Shown here: positions 16,675 to 26,361 of the stretch, one piece after another
Position numbering within the stretch: position 1 is the first letter of the stretch
Layout: the number at the start of each line of letters is the position of its first letter
Assembly (NCBI RefSeq): GCF_011038885.2
Contig: NZ_CP064952.1
Span: forward strand, 1,860,001 to 1,924,000
DNA length: 64,000 nucleotides
Reading direction: 5' to 3'
DNA from: Schaalia sp. ZJ405
Lineage (GTDB): Bacteria; Actinomycetota; Actinomycetes; Actinomycetales; Actinomycetaceae
Translations under genes and position numbers: made by a program
Notes under the pieces: generated by a model
What the model was told of the DNA's origin: nothing
Database searches by the model: none
The model's input: only the letters and a program-made list of their open reading frames with translations

Positions 16675-18584
16675 TCGACCGTCACAGACTTGGCCAGGTT
16701 ACGCGGCTGATCCACATCCAAGCCTTTCGCGGTCGCCAGTTCGCAGGCAAAAATCTGGAGTGGCACGACGGCCAGGAGCGGAGCGTAGAGCGTGGGAACC
16801 TGGGGAACTCGGAAGACAATTTCAGCGAATTCATCCACCGAGGAGTCTCCCTCTTCCGCCACGACGATTGTCCGTGCTCCGCGAGCACGCACTTCCTGAA
16901 TGTTTGCCAGGACCTTGTTGTGCAGCTCAGGGCGACGCGGCGTCGGCACGATGATGATCACAGGCTGACCTTCGTCCACCAGAGCAATAGGTCCGTGCTT
17001 GAGTTCGCCAGCGGCAAATCCTTCGGCGTGGATATAGCAGATTTCTTTAAGTTTCAGTGCGCCTTCGAGGGCAACGGGGAATCCGACGTGACGGCCCAGG
17101 TAAATGACCGAGGTCGCATCAACCATCGTCCGTGCGAACTGACGCACCGTTTCACCCTGGTCAAGGATCTGCTGAATTTTCCCGGGAACCTCGCCGAGCT
17201 TCTCCATGTAGTCCGCGACCTCGTCGGCGAACTTATTGCCACGAACCTGAGAGAGGAACAGGCCAAGAATGAAGCAGGCGGTGACCTGCGCGGTGAATGC
17301 CTTCGTCGAAGCGACGGCAATCTCCGGGCCGGCGTGGGTGAGGAGCACAGCGTCGGACTCGCGAGAAATCGTTGACCCCGGGGTGTTGACGATGGCAACG
17401 ACTTTCGCTCCCTGCTCACGAGCATGACGGATCGCCATGATCGTGTCCATTGTTTCACCCGATTGGGAGATTGCGACAACCAGGGTTTTTTCTGTGACCA
17501 CGGGGTCGCGGTAACGGAACTCGCTGGAGAGTTCGACCTCCACGGGGATGCGGCACCAGTGTTCAATCGCGTAACGCGCCACCTGACCGGCGTATGAGGC
17601 GGTTCCGCAGCCAATCATGACGATCTTGTCGACGCTGCGTAGGACGTCCTCGGAAATGCGTAGTTCGTCGAGGGCGAGGCGCGAATGGGAGTCGAGACGA
17701 TCGGCGAGGGTATTGGCCACGCCCTCGGGCTGCTCGTTAATCTCCTTGTCCATGAAGGTGGGCCAGCCGCCCTTTGTTGCACGATCGGACGTGAAGTCGA
17801 CCTCGTACTCTTTCAGGGGCACGCGCTGTCCGCTCTGATCGAGGACAGTGACACCCCGCGCGGTGACGGCAACGATCTGGTCCTGATCGATCTCAACGGC
17901 GCGGGACGTGTGTTCAACGAAAGCGAGGACGTCAGACCCGAGGAAGTTCTCGTTTTCACCCAGGCCGATGACCAGCGGTGAGGAACGGCGAGCAGCAACG
18001 ATGATGTTGGGGCAGTCCGAGGTCACGACCAGCAGAGTGAATGTGCCCTCAAGACGGGCCGTCACCTGACGCATTGCAGCGATGAGACGCGCCCCCACAC
18101 TGTGAGTGTGTTCATCGGCGCCGTCGATTGTGCCGTCCCATTGAGGAGTCTCGGCGCAGTCGTAGGCCTCCTGAATGAGATGAACAACGACTTCGGTGTC
18201 AGTCTGAGAGGAAAACTCGCGACCGCTGGCCTGAAGCTGGGCGCGCAGGGCATCTGCATTTTCAATGATCCCGTTATGCACCAGGGAGAAACGCCCGTCC
18301 GGGGTGGAATGGGGATGCGCATTTGCCACGGTCGGACGACCGTGCGTTGCCCACCGGGTGTGTCCGATACCCGCGAGCGCATCCTCGGGGTGACCCGCAT
18401 CGATGGCGTCCTGGAGGTTGACCAGTTTACCGACGGCACGGATGACGTCGATTCCGTTGTCATTCGCCAACGCAATACCCGCCGAATCGTATCCGCGGTA
18501 TTCCAGGCGAGCCAGGCCCCCCATGACAACTTCACGAGAACGCTGAGCCCCGATACAGCCCACATGTCCAACAATTCCACACAT
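16671..18584 (-). CDS. glmS: Glutamine-fructose-6-phosphate aminotransferase (isomerizing)
   Basis: 637 residues. It starts at MCGIVG so that Cys2 is the glutaminase nucleophile, which fixes ATG 18584 over a longer frame. The N-terminal Ntn glutaminase domain (GHTRWATHG, HNGIIEN) is followed by two SIS domains (GCGTASYAGQ, SQSGETMDT, EGFAAGELKHGPIAL) and the C-terminal KSVTVE. It makes glucosamine-6-phosphate, the first step towards UDP-GlcNAc, feeding GlmM encoded nearby. It is divergent from coaA with a 118-nt gap. Confidence 0.97.
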   Translation of the reverse strand: MCGIVGHVGCIGAQRSREVVMGGLARLEYRGYDSAGIALANDNGIDVIRAVGKLVNLQDAIDAGHPEDALAGIGHTRWATHGRPTVANAHPHSTPDGRFSLVHNGIIENADALRAQLQASGREFSSQTDTEVVVHLIQEAYDCAETPQWDGTIDGADEHTHSVGARLIAAMRQVTARLEGTFTLLVVTSDCPNIIVAARRSSPLVIGLGENENFLGSDVLAFVEHTSRAVEIDQDQIVAVTARGVTVLDQSGQRVPLKEYEVDFTSDRATKGGWPTFMDKEINEQPEGVANTLADRLDSHSRLALDELRISEDVLRSVDKIVMIGCGTASYAGQVARYAIEHWCRIPVEVELSSEFRYRDPVVTEKTLVVAISQSGETMDTIMAIRHAREQGAKVVAIVNTPGSTISRESDAVLLTHAGPEIAVASTKAFTAQVTACFILGLFLSQVRGNKFADEVADYMEKLGEVPGKIQQILDQGETVRQFARTMVDATSVIYLGRHVGFPVALEGALKLKEICYIHAEGFAAGELKHGPIALVDEGQPVIIIVPTPRRPELHNKVLANIQEVRARGARTIVVAEEGDSSVDEFAEIVFRVPQVPTLYAPLLAVVPLQIFACELATAKGLDVDQPRNLAKSVTVE

Positions 18585-18702
18585 GGGGTCTATTTCAGCA
18601 CACCCTTCAGCCGGTGACACGATTATTTCTCACTGCGTCAGGCGTGTCGCTTCACTCACAGAGAATTTCACGAGCTGCCACCCGATACGCCACAATAAGA
18701 TC

Positions 18703-19659
18703 GTGACCGTTGACGCTGGAGATGAACTACTCAGCCCGTACACGCTCTTCGAGAGATCAGCGTGGGACCGGCTTGGGGCAAAAACTCCCCTGCCGCTCAC
18801 CCAGGATGACATCGACCGGATTGCCTCGCTGGGTGATCCCATTGACATGAGCGAGGTCGATGCGATTTACCGTCCTTTGTCCGCGCTGCTTCAGGTCTAC
18901 ATCGAAGGAGCCCGCCGCACCGCCCGCGAGCGCCACGCTTTCCTCGGTGAGTCCCCTCATGAGCGTGTTCCTTTCATCATCGGGATCGCCGGGTCCGTGG
19001 CTGTGGGCAAGTCTACGGTTGCGCGTCTTCTCCAGCTGCTGCTTGATCGATGGCAGTCGACTCCGCGCGTGGATCTGGTGACAACGGACGGGTTCCTCTA
19101 TCCCAACAGCGTGCTTGAGGACAAGGGAATCCTTGCGCGCAAGGGTTTCCCCGAGTCCTATGACCGTCAGGAACTCATCCATTTCCTTGCCCGCGTCAAG
19201 GCCGGGAACGAGGACGTCCCCGTTCCCACGTACTCTCACGTTCTCTACGATGTGGTTCCCGGGGTGTTTCACCACGTACGTCGCCCCGATATTCTCATTG
19301 TCGAGGGCGTCAACGTCCTTCAACCTCCCCGAACACTCCCGGGGACCATTTCGACTGCTGTGTCCGATTACTTTGATTTCTCAATCTACGTGGATGCCGA
19401 CGAAGCCCACATTGAGCAGTGGTATGTTGATCGTTTCCTCAAGCTCCGCCAGACAGCGTTCTCACGTGAGGACTCATTCTTCCGCACCTACGCAGGATTA
19501 ACGGACGTCGAGGCAGAGTCAACAGCCCGGATGATTTGGGCGGCGATTAACCTGCCTAACCTCAGGGAGAACATTCTGCCGACACGTGAGAGGGCAACGA
19601 TGATCTTCACCAAGGGTGAGGATCATCGCGTCGAATCCCTCTACTTGCGTAAGGAATAG
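18703..19659 (+). CDS. coaA: Pantothenate kinase, type I
   Basis: 318 residues. It phosphorylates pantothenate, the first step of coenzyme A synthesis. The P-loop GIAGSVAVGKST (residues 94-105), DGFLYPN, KGFPESYD, PTYSH, and EGVNVLQ are CoaA signatures, as is SREDSFF near the end. The frame is open upstream, but the family N-terminus (SPYTLFERSAWD) fits the GTG at 18703, with only a weak AAGA upstream. It is the only large + strand gene in the housekeeping part, divergent from glmS and convergent with glmM. Confidence 0.95.
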   Translation: MTVDAGDELLSPYTLFERSAWDRLGAKTPLPLTQDDIDRIASLGDPIDMSEVDAIYRPLSALLQVYIEGARRTARERHAFLGESPHERVPFIIGIAGSVAVGKSTVARLLQLLLDRWQSTPRVDLVTTDGFLYPNSVLEDKGILARKGFPESYDRQELIHFLARVKAGNEDVPVPTYSHVLYDVVPGVFHHVRRPDILIVEGVNVLQPPRTLPGTISTAVSDYFDFSIYVDADEAHIEQWYVDRFLKLRQTAFSREDSFFRTYAGLTDVEAESTARMIWAAINLPNLRENILPTRERATMIFTKGEDHRVESLYLRKE

Positions 19660-19715
19660 CCTCACTGACGCGCCCGCAGACGGGTGGGTGGCCGCCCCAG
19701 CGCGGAGCGTTCGCG

Positions 19716-21068
19716 TTAAATCGCGAGGTTCTCCTTGACGACGTCGGCCAGGCGCGCTGCCACAGCATCAGCCTGATCCTGAGTTGCCGCTTCAACCATG
19801 ACGCGAACGAGGGGCTCCGTACCGGAGGGACGCAGTAGAACTCGTCCCGTGTCTCCCAGTTCGGCCTCGGCTGCGGCAACCGCGTCGGCAACAGCCGCGT
19901 TCTGAGCAGCGGCATAGCGATCAACGCCACCGACATTGATCAAGGTCTGCGGGAGTCGTTTGATGAAGTCTGTCAGTTCCGCCAGGTTGCGTCCGGATTC
20001 TTTGACCATGCGGGCGATGAGCAGGGATGAGAGGATTCCATCCCCCGTGGTTGCATGGTCGTGGGCAATGATATGACCGGATTGTTCCCCGCCGAGCGCA
20101 TATCCCCCGCGAAGCATTTCCTCAAGGACATAACGATCCCCAACGGCTGTTTGCACGGTCTGGATGCCGGCCTCACGCATGGCAAGAATCAAACCGAGAT
20201 TCGACATGACGGTAACAACCAGAGTGTCGTGAGGAAGTGCGCCGCGATCGCGGGCGTCAAGGGCAAGCGCTCCCATGATTTTGTCACCGTCAATGAGGGT
20301 GCCGTTGTGGTCAACAGCGAGGCAACGGTCCGCATCCCCGTCGTAGGCAACACCGAAGTCTGCTCCGGAAGCAACAACGGTTTCTTGCAGTTCCTCGGGG
20401 TGTGTGGACCCGCAGTTGAGGTTAATGTTGCGCCCGTCAGCTTCAGCGTTAATGACAACGGTTTCAGCGCCCAACGCTTGCAGAGCCTCCGGTCCGAATG
20501 CGCAGGCGCCACCGTTGGCGCAGTCAACGGCGATGCGTAGACCGGAAAGGTCGGTGCCCACGGACTCAACGAGGTGGTTGATGTAGGACTTTTCCGCCCA
20601 CGTCGGTTCCTCGGTGACCTCGCCAACGGCTGCACCGGTGGGACGATCCCAGTCCTGGCCAACGAGGGATTCGATGTCGTCCTCGACTGCGTCGGGGAGC
20701 TTGTAGCCGCCGCTGGCGAAGAATTTGATGCCGTTGTCGGGCATGGGGTTGTGGGATGCGGAGATCATGACGCCCAGGTCAACGTCCTGCGTTGAGGCCG
20801 TCAGGTGGGCCACCGTTGGCGTGGTGACAACACCGATGCGCGTGACATCCATGCCGGCGGAAGCCAAGCCTGCGGCAAGTGCATGATCGAGGAACTCACC
20901 GGAGATTCGGGTATCACGACCGATGATCGCACGCGGTTTACGCCCTTCATCCGTGTGGGCGTCAACGACGCGTCTGGCAGCCGCTTCTCCAAGGTTGAGT
21001 GCAAGCGTTGCTGTCAGGTCAGCATTTGCCAGTCCACGCACACCGTCCGTGCCGAACATCCTGGGCAT
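19716..21068 (-). CDS. glmM: Phosphoglucosamine mutase
   Basis: 450 residues. It converts GlcN-6-P to GlcN-1-P. The opening RMFGTDGVRG, the phosphoserine loop MISASHNPMPDNG (Ser105), the metal loop DGDADR and the C-terminal RPSGTEPLVRVM are all present and at normal spacing. It acts on the GlmS product. It follows rplM-rpsI in the same direction but after a terminator-like hairpin, so it probably has its own promoter in the 250-nt gap. Confidence 0.97.
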   Translation of the reverse strand: MPRMFGTDGVRGLANADLTATLALNLGEAAARRVVDAHTDEGRKPRAIIGRDTRISGEFLDHALAAGLASAGMDVTRIGVVTTPTVAHLTASTQDVDLGVMISASHNPMPDNGIKFFASGGYKLPDAVEDDIESLVGQDWDRPTGAAVGEVTEEPTWAEKSYINHLVESVGTDLSGLRIAVDCANGGACAFGPEALQALGAETVVINAEADGRNINLNCGSTHPEELQETVVASGADFGVAYDGDADRCLAVDHNGTLIDGDKIMGALALDARDRGALPHDTLVVTVMSNLGLILAMREAGIQTVQTAVGDRYVLEEMLRGGYALGGEQSGHIIAHDHATTGDGILSSLLIARMVKESGRNLAELTDFIKRLPQTLINVGGVDRYAAAQNAAVADAVAAAEAELGDTGRVLLRPSGTEPLVRVMVEAATQDQADAVAARLADVVKENLAI

Positions 21069-21253
21069 AGTTTCTCCTTGTGATCCTGTGAATCGTTCCC
21101 GGTGAACGTCACCTTCTCATCACATTCCATCAGTGACGAGGACGAGTTGCGCTGCGTCAACTGCCTCCTAGGCTACCCGTTTGGGGAGCCTGCGAACTTG
21201 CGACACTGAGCGTTTTCTTCACACATGTGTTTCTTCACGCTGTCGTACAGCAC

Positions 21254-21294
21254 GGTGCCCCGTCCTCGTCAATCATCGACGAGAACGGGGCACC
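21254..21294 (-). terminator. Terminator-like hairpin after rpsI containing the dispersed word
   Basis: A 17-bp stem with one mismatch (21254-21270 pairs with 21278-21294) and a 7-nt loop, located about 30 nt downstream of the rpsI stop. One arm contains CGTCCTCGTC. No U-tract follows, as is common in actinobacteria. Confidence 0.55.
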
Positions 21295-21324
21295 GGGCAA
21301 AGGCAACGAAAACTGCGAGTTCGA

Positions 21325-21822
21325 TCAGCGCTTCGAGTACTGAGGCGCCTTACGGGCCTTCTTGAGGCCTGCCTTCTTGCGTTCGATCGCACGAGCGTCA
21401 CGCGTGAGGAACCCGGCCTTCTTCAGAGCAGGACGGTTCGCGTCGCGGTCGATCTCGTTGAGGGCGCGGGAAATTCCCAGGCGCAGCGCGCCGGCCTGAC
21501 CGGAGATGCCGCCGCCGTTGATGCGGGCGATGACGTCGAAGCGGCCGTCAAGGTCAAGCAGAACGAAAGGCGACTTCACGAGCTGCTGGTGCAGCTTGTT
21601 CGGGAAGTAATCCTCGAGTTCGCGGCCGTTGATTGTCCACTTGCCGGTTCCGGGAACCAGGCGGACACGGGCAACGGCCTCTTTACGGCGGCCAAGGCCC
21701 GCGCCGGGCGCGGTGATGGACTGACCCGCACCCTGGGGAGCGGTCTCAGTTTCGGACGTGTACGAGCTGGGGACGTTTTCTTCGTCCAGCTCGATTTCAA
21801 TGGATTCGGTGGTCTCAGCCAC
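21325..21822 (-). CDS. rpsI: 30S ribosomal protein S9
   Basis: 165 residues: an acidic N-terminal extension of about 45 residues, then the S9 core ([36 protein letters not shown]) and the C-terminal [12 protein letters not shown] that reaches the P-site tRNA. GTG 21822 is chosen because AGGAGA lies 5 nt upstream. It is 41 nt downstream of rplM, the classical L13-S9 pair. Confidence 0.96.
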   Translation of the reverse strand: MAETTESIEIELDEENVPSSYTSETETAPQGAGQSITAPGAGLGRRKEAVARVRLVPGTGKWTINGRELEDYFPNKLHQQLVKSPFVLLDLDGRFDVIARINGGGISGQAGALRLGISRALNEIDRDANRPALKKAGFLTRDARAIERKKAGLKKARKAPQYSKR

Positions 21823-21863
21823 GGTTCTCCTCAATGCTTTTCAAAGGTGCTTGGAGCCGAAGC

Positions 21864-22307
21864 TCACTGAGCAACCTGGGTGATTTCGTAGGGAACCGGC
21901 GACTGGCCGGCGTGGGGATGCTCAGCACCGACGTACACGTGCAGCTTCTTGAACTGCTTGCGGCCGAGGCTGTTGTGGGGAAGCATTCCGCGGATTGCCT
22001 TCTCAACGGCGCGCTCCGGAGCTTTCTCCATGAGTTCGCGGTACGGCGTGGCGGTGAGACCACCGGGACGGCCGGAGTGACGGTAGGCGAACTTCTGCTC
22101 AAGCTTCTTACCGGTCAGGACGACCTTTTCCGCGTTGATAATGATGACATTGTCGCCCATGTCCATGTGAGGGGCGAACGTCGGCTTGTGCTTCCCACGA
22201 AGGATCGCAGCAACTTGTGCTGCAAGGCGTCCGAGGACGACGTCGGTGGCGTCAATGACGTACCACTTCTTGTCTGCGTCCCCAGGCTTGGGTGAATAGG
22301 TGCGCAC
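21864..22307 (-). CDS. rplM: 50S ribosomal protein L13
   Basis: 147 residues beginning RTYSPKPGD, with [23 protein letters not shown] and [18 protein letters not shown], all L13 signatures. GTG 22307 fits the actinobacterial N-terminus and has GAAGG 7 nt upstream; a TTG at 22322 is the alternative. It is the first gene of the rplM-rpsI operon behind the promoter at 22456-22484. Confidence 0.96.
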   Translation of the reverse strand: MRTYSPKPGDADKKWYVIDATDVVLGRLAAQVAAILRGKHKPTFAPHMDMGDNVIIINAEKVVLTGKKLEQKFAYRHSGRPGGLTATPYRELMEKAPERAVEKAIRGMLPHNSLGRKQFKKLHVYVGAEHPHAGQSPVPYEITQVAQ

Positions 22308-22455
22308 GGGCGTAACCTTCAATTCTGTCGGTCATGGAGCGCCGCCTCCTGTTGCGGAAGGGCACTCGCGATTCATACGTTTCGCGCGAGGCATCAGCGA
22401 GCGTCTCCGCAGCGAGTGGGAAACACCGCGGGGCTGCTAACGCACAGCGTCTGCC

Positions 22456-22484
22456 ATTTTATCCATGCGTCATGTACGGGTCAA
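22456..22484 (-). promoter_or_regulatory. Strong promoter of the rplM-rpsI operon
   Basis: TTGACC (22479-22484), 17-nt spacer, TAAAAT (22456-22461) on the minus strand: a near-consensus housekeeping sigma site. The expected leader to rplM is about 140 nt. Confidence 0.7.
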
Positions 22485-22596
22485 AGCACAGCGGCCTTTG
22501 TGGTCGATCACTCACGACACGTCGTCATTCGTCAGGCTGTCAGGAGCACACGATGTCGTCAACAGTATTCTTCTGACACCGCGCAGATGAACTCCG

Positions 22597-23610
22597 TCAG
22601 TCGTCCTCGCCACAGCAGTCACGTCGCCGTCGGGCAGCCTGGGCACGACTCCCCCACTGATCCTCAGGGGGATACTCCACACGCATCAGCGTCAGCCCGT
22701 GCGCCGGAGCAATCGGTGCCGCTTCCTGACGCGAACGTGCCGCAAGAATCTGCGAGGGCCACTCCACCCCACGCTTGCCCGACCCAACAAGCAGCATGGC
22801 CCCCACAAGTGAACGCACCATCGAATGACAAAAGGCATCGGCTTGAACACTCACGCGGATCACCGAGGGATCGCGCGGATCTCGCTCAAAAGACAGTCGG
22901 CGCAGTGTTCGGATCGTCGTTGCACCTTCACGCGGACGACAAAAACCAAGGAAATCATGCTCGCCCAGCAATCCCCAAGCGGCACTATTCATTGCCTCAA
23001 CGTCCAGCACACCGTCAACCCACAGGTGATTGCGTCGCAGCAGCACATCGCCGTGTCCATCGACGATCCGATATTCATAGGAACGCGACAGCGCTGAAAA
23101 ACGCGCATCGAAGCTCGGATCAACAACCTCAGCGCTCATCACACGAACATCCGTGGTTCCTTTGGGTTCGCGCAGGTCGTGGGCCCGGGCGAAGCGACCT
23201 CGTCCTCGTGACAGAAGCCCGTTGACCCGGCGCACGAGCCCGCGACATGCCGACGTGGGTGAGGGCTCAGAGCCATCACGAGGAGCCAAGGCCGCCAAAG
23301 CATCGGCGGGAACATCCACATGAACAACCTGGTGGCGAGCGTGCACCCCGGCGTCGGTTCGACCAGCAACAACCACATCGACCCGAGTACGCACAATCGT
23401 TGCCAGCGCGTCTTCGAGCTCTCCTTGAACCGTCCGCAGGCCCGGTTGAGCTGCCCATCCGTGGAAGTCTGTGCCGTCATACCCCAGGTCTATGCGCAGG
23501 CGGATCAGTGAATCCACCGGGGAAATGGACGACTGCGTGGATCTGTCCGCAACCGTTGCCGGAGCAGTTTCGCTTCCTCGGTCTACAGTTCCCAGGTCTA
23601 CAGTTCCCAC
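22597..23610 (-). CDS. truA: tRNA pseudouridine(38-40) synthase
   Basis: 337 residues. The catalytic Asp86 lies in VAGRTDAGVHA; YDGTDFHGWA, RSYEYRIVDG and FCHSMVRSLVGAMLLVG are TruA motifs. The N-terminal 37 residues and a loop containing LSRGRGRF (with a copy of the dispersed word, 23199-23209) are extra relative to short family members. GTG 23610 has GGGGGAG 7 nt upstream and overlaps ppgK by 13 nt; a GTG nearer the core is possible. A 15-bp tandem repeat at 23581-23609 spans this junction. Confidence 0.93.
   Translation of the reverse strand: MGTVDLGTVDRGSETAPATVADRSTQSSISPVDSLIRLRIDLGYDGTDFHGWAAQPGLRTVQGELEDALATIVRTRVDVVVAGRTDAGVHARHQVVHVDVPADALAALAPRDGSEPSPTSACRGLVRRVNGLLSRGRGRFARAHDLREPKGTTDVRVMSAEVVDPSFDARFSALSRSYEYRIVDGHGDVLLRRNHLWVDGVLDVEAMNSAAWGLLGEHDFLGFCRPREGATTIRTLRRLSFERDPRDPSVIRVSVQADAFCHSMVRSLVGAMLLVGSGKRGVEWPSQILAARSRQEAAPIAPAHGLTLMRVEYPPEDQWGSRAQAARRRRDCCGEDD
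23581..23609. repeat. 15-bp tandem duplication at the ppgK/truA junction
   Basis: GTCTACAGTTCCCAG occurs twice in tandem (23581-23595 and 23596-23609, the last base differing). One copy contains the ppgK stop codon and the duplication adds five codons to the truA N-terminus. Confidence 0.8.
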
Positions 23611-24347
23611 GCGCGCACTCCCCCGATGATTCCAGCGTCGTTGGGCACAATGATGACCTCACCGCCGAGTTTCGTGCGCGCCGTCGGCGTGATGCGACGT
23701 GAGTTGCCACCTCCGAGGTAAAGGCGATCCCACATGTACATGCGGCGCAGTGAGTCAACGATCCGACGTACCCGCCGCGACCAGTGAACATCCCCCAAGC
23801 GGAGGCGTTCATGCTCTCCGATGTAGTCGTCGAAGGTCAGTCCCCACCGGACGAATCCCTGTGACACCTCAACGTGGGGGGCGAGGACGCCGCCGTCAAA
23901 GACGGCGTTTCCCAGTCCCGTGCCCAGCGTGATAATCATTTCAAGGCCGGTGCCAACGATGACACCGGCACCCGCAACCTCGGCGTCGTTGAGTACTTTC
24001 GTGGGCAGACCGAGACGATCCGTGATCGCCCGACGCATATCGAAGTGACGCCACTGATCAACGAGGGCTGGGATCACCTTCGATCGCGGCCCCTCTTTCG
24101 TCACATAGTGCGGTGTGTCAATGACGATGCCGTGGCGGATCATTCCGGGCATCCCCATTGTCACACGCGTGGCCTGAGGGAGTTGGGCAGCAAGATCAGC
24201 GACCGTGGAGACGAGAAGCTCAGGGGGAAGCGGATAGGGCGTCGGAGTACGCCTCGCCGGTGCGATCATCGTTCCCCGGTCATCAACAACGGATGCCTTG
24301 ATCCCGCCGCCACCGCAGTCGACAGCCAAAGTCAGTTGCTCGGTCAT
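23598..24347 (-). CDS. ppgK: ROK-family polyphosphate glucokinase
   Basis: 249 residues. An ATP-binding phosphate-1 loop (LAVDCGGGGIKAS) and LGTGLGNAVFDGG phosphate-2 motif place it in the ROK/PPGK branch. MPGMIRHG, NDAEVAGAG and the C-terminal PNDAGIIGG match actinobacterial polyphosphate glucokinases, which phosphorylate glucose using polyphosphate or ATP. ATG 24347 has no Shine-Dalgarno; TACGCT (24355-24360) lies 7 nt upstream, suggesting a leaderless mRNA. It stands between rplQ and truA, which are normally adjacent. Confidence 0.88.
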   Translation of the reverse strand: MTEQLTLAVDCGGGGIKASVVDDRGTMIAPARRTPTPYPLPPELLVSTVADLAAQLPQATRVTMGMPGMIRHGIVIDTPHYVTKEGPRSKVIPALVDQWRHFDMRRAITDRLGLPTKVLNDAEVAGAGVIVGTGLEMIITLGTGLGNAVFDGGVLAPHVEVSQGFVRWGLTFDDYIGEHERLRLGDVHWSRRVRRIVDSLRRMYMWDRLYLGGGNSRRITPTARTKLGGEVIIVPNDAGIIGGVRAWEL

Positions 24348-24360
24348 GGGGACAAGCGTA
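24348..24360 (-). promoter_or_regulatory. Possible leaderless -10 box for ppgK
   Basis: TACGCT (24355-24360, minus strand) followed by 7 nt and ATG. It lies just beyond the rplQ terminator. No convincing -35. Confidence 0.3.
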
Positions 24361-24372
24361 GTCGCGTGTCCT

Positions 24373-24415
24373 AAAGAAAACCGAAGGGCCGGCAACCTTT
24401 CACGGTTGCCGGCCC
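24373..24415 (-). terminator. Rho-independent terminator of rpoA-rplQ
   Basis: A perfect 12-bp GC-rich stem (24386-24397 with 24404-24415, loop TTTCAC), followed on the minus strand by CTTCGGTTTTCTTT. It lies about 100 nt after the rplQ stop. A copy of the dispersed word abuts the stem (24416-24425). Confidence 0.85.
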
Positions 24416-24513
24416 CGTCCTCGTCCCCTCAGACACGAGGACAACGTACCGGTGATGTCGCGCTGCTTCCCCTAAAACTTAGGAGGCTTCGCAACGATCA
24501 GCGACGCTTGAGC

Positions 24514-25086
24514 TCACTTCTCGTCAGCTTCAGCGGCCTCTTCGGCCTCATCCGCGTCCGCGGCGGCCTCGGCGGTAGCTTCTTCAGCCTCTGTGGTGGC
24601 CTCTTCGGCGTCAGCGGTGGCTTCTTCAACCTCGGTCGTCTCTTCGGCGACCTCCTCAGCCTCAACCTTGCTCGAAGCGGCCTTCGCCGTCTTCTCAGCA
24701 GCCGCCACAACGGCCTTCTTCTCGACCTTCTCCATGACGAGCTCAATGCGCATCAGGGGAGCATTGTCGCCCTTACGGTTACCGACGCGGATCAGGCGGG
24801 TGTAGCCGCCCTGACGCTCGGAATCCATCGCGGGAACGATCTCGTCGAAGAGCATGTAGACAGCGTCCTTCGAGTGGATCTTCTTCGCGACGATACGGCG
24901 AGAGTGAATGTCACCGCGCTTGGCCTTCGTCACGAGCTTCTCGAAGTAAGGCTGAAGCAGCTTCGCCTTCGCTTCGGTCGTCGTCAGCGCGCGGTTCTCA
25001 ATGAGGCTCACAGCCAGGTTCGACAGGATGAGCTTCTGGTGGGCCGGGCTACCGCCCAGGCGTGCGCCCTTCTTTGGAGTGGGCAT
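24514..25086 (-). CDS. rplQ: 50S ribosomal protein L17
   Basis: 190 residues. The L17 core ([26 protein letters not shown] opening, [24 protein letters not shown]) ends near residue 125 and is followed by about 65 residues almost only of Ala, Glu, Thr and Asp. Such acidic tails occur in actinobacterial L17 but this one is long. Last gene before a strong terminator; 43 nt after rpoA. Confidence 0.96.
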   Translation of the reverse strand: MPTPKKGARLGGSPAHQKLILSNLAVSLIENRALTTTEAKAKLLQPYFEKLVTKAKRGDIHSRRIVAKKIHSKDAVYMLFDEIVPAMDSERQGGYTRLIRVGNRKGDNAPLMRIELVMEKVEKKAVVAAAEKTAKAASSKVEAEEVAEETTEVEEATADAEEATTEAEEATAEAAADADEAEEAAEADEK

Positions 25087-25129
25087 GATTATCTCCTACG
25101 GGGTGGATGCGTCCATCGGACGCAATGGG

Positions 25130-26125
25130 TCAGATGGACTGGTCGTCACTGAAGATCGAACCGGAATCGCCGTCACCGAAGTTCGGCATGATCGAATCCT
25201 TCAGCGTCATACCAAGAGCAGCGAGGGCTTCCTTGATTTCCTCGATCGACTTCGTGCCGAAGTTACGGATGTCAAGCAGGTCCGCTTCCGAATGGGCAAC
25301 AAGCTCGCCAACAGTGAGAATGCCGCGGCGACGCAGGGCGTTGTAGGAACGCGACTGGAGGTTCAGGCTCTCAATCGGCAGCGCAAGATCGGCAGCGAGA
25401 GTCTCGTCCGTCGTGGACGGGCCAACCTCGATGCCTTCGGCTTCCTCGTTGAGCTCACGCATGAGTCCGAAGAGTTCAACGAGGGTCTTGCCCGCCGATG
25501 CCAGCGCGTCACGCGGGGTGATTGCCGGTTTCGTCTCAACGTCGATCACGAGACGGTCAAAGTCGGTGCGCTGCTCAACACGCGTTGCCTCAACCTTGTA
25601 CGTCACCTTGACGACGGGAGAGTAAATCGAATCAATCGGAATACGTGAAATTTCCGCCTGCGGATCCTTGTTCTGAGCTGCCGACACGTAGCCGCGGCCA
25701 CGCTCAACAGTCAGTTCGATCTCCAGCTTGCCTTTCTCGTTGAGAGTGGCCAGGTGCAGATCCGGGTTGTGGATCTCCACGCCGGCCGGAGGCGTGATGT
25801 CTCCGGCAACCACCTCACCCGGGCCTGCCTTACGCAGGTACATGACCACGGGTTCGTCGTTCTCGGAGGACAGAACGATCTGCTTGATCGCGAGGATGAT
25901 CTCAGCGACATCTTCCTTCACGCCGTCAATCGTCCGGAACTCGTGGGGAACACCTTCGATGCGGATAGAGGTCACCGCGGCGCCGGGAATTGACGACAGC
26001 AGGGTACGGCGCAGGGAGTTACCCAGCGTGTATCCGAACCCGGGTTCGAGGGGCTCCAGGGTGAAGCGGGAGCGCAGGTCGCTGACCTTTTCTTCAGTCA
26101 GGATGGGTCGCTCTGCAATGAGCAC
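25130..26125 (-). CDS. rpoA: DNA-directed RNA polymerase subunit alpha
   Basis: 331 residues. The N-terminal assembly domain ([39 protein letters not shown]) and the C-terminal DNA- and activator-binding domain ([31 protein letters not shown]) are complete. It nucleates assembly of beta and beta-prime. The rpsD gene often found just upstream in actinobacteria is absent; a 236-nt gap separates it from rpsK. Confidence 0.98.
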   Translation of the reverse strand: MLIAERPILTEEKVSDLRSRFTLEPLEPGFGYTLGNSLRRTLLSSIPGAAVTSIRIEGVPHEFRTIDGVKEDVAEIILAIKQIVLSSENDEPVVMYLRKAGPGEVVAGDITPPAGVEIHNPDLHLATLNEKGKLEIELTVERGRGYVSAAQNKDPQAEISRIPIDSIYSPVVKVTYKVEATRVEQRTDFDRLVIDVETKPAITPRDALASAGKTLVELFGLMRELNEEAEGIEVGPSTTDETLAADLALPIESLNLQSRSYNALRRRGILTVGELVAHSEADLLDIRNFGTKSIEEIKEALAALGMTLKDSIMPNFGDGDSGSIFSDDQSI

Positions 26126-26361
26126 GTCTTAGTCCTTTCTTACCGACGCCCGCCATATGACGTCGGGGTTGGAATCCCGCGTGAAGCGCGAGACAGGGGG
26201 ATTGAGGCTCCACAGGCGTGGAGGGCTCAGACGTGAGGACGCTCGTTCGCGTGCCCCACCGATCGGTTCGTCACGCTCAGCAGTGTGTGCCGAGCATCTG
26301 GGCTCAAGTGGCCCAGCCGATGATCGGAGGTGCCGCTCATGGGCGTCTCGATGCGAAAAGG

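Noticed and set aside
22334-22576. Small + strand frame upstream of rplM.
   Set aside because: It overlaps the strong rplM promoter on the other strand and has no ribosome site or protein-like composition.
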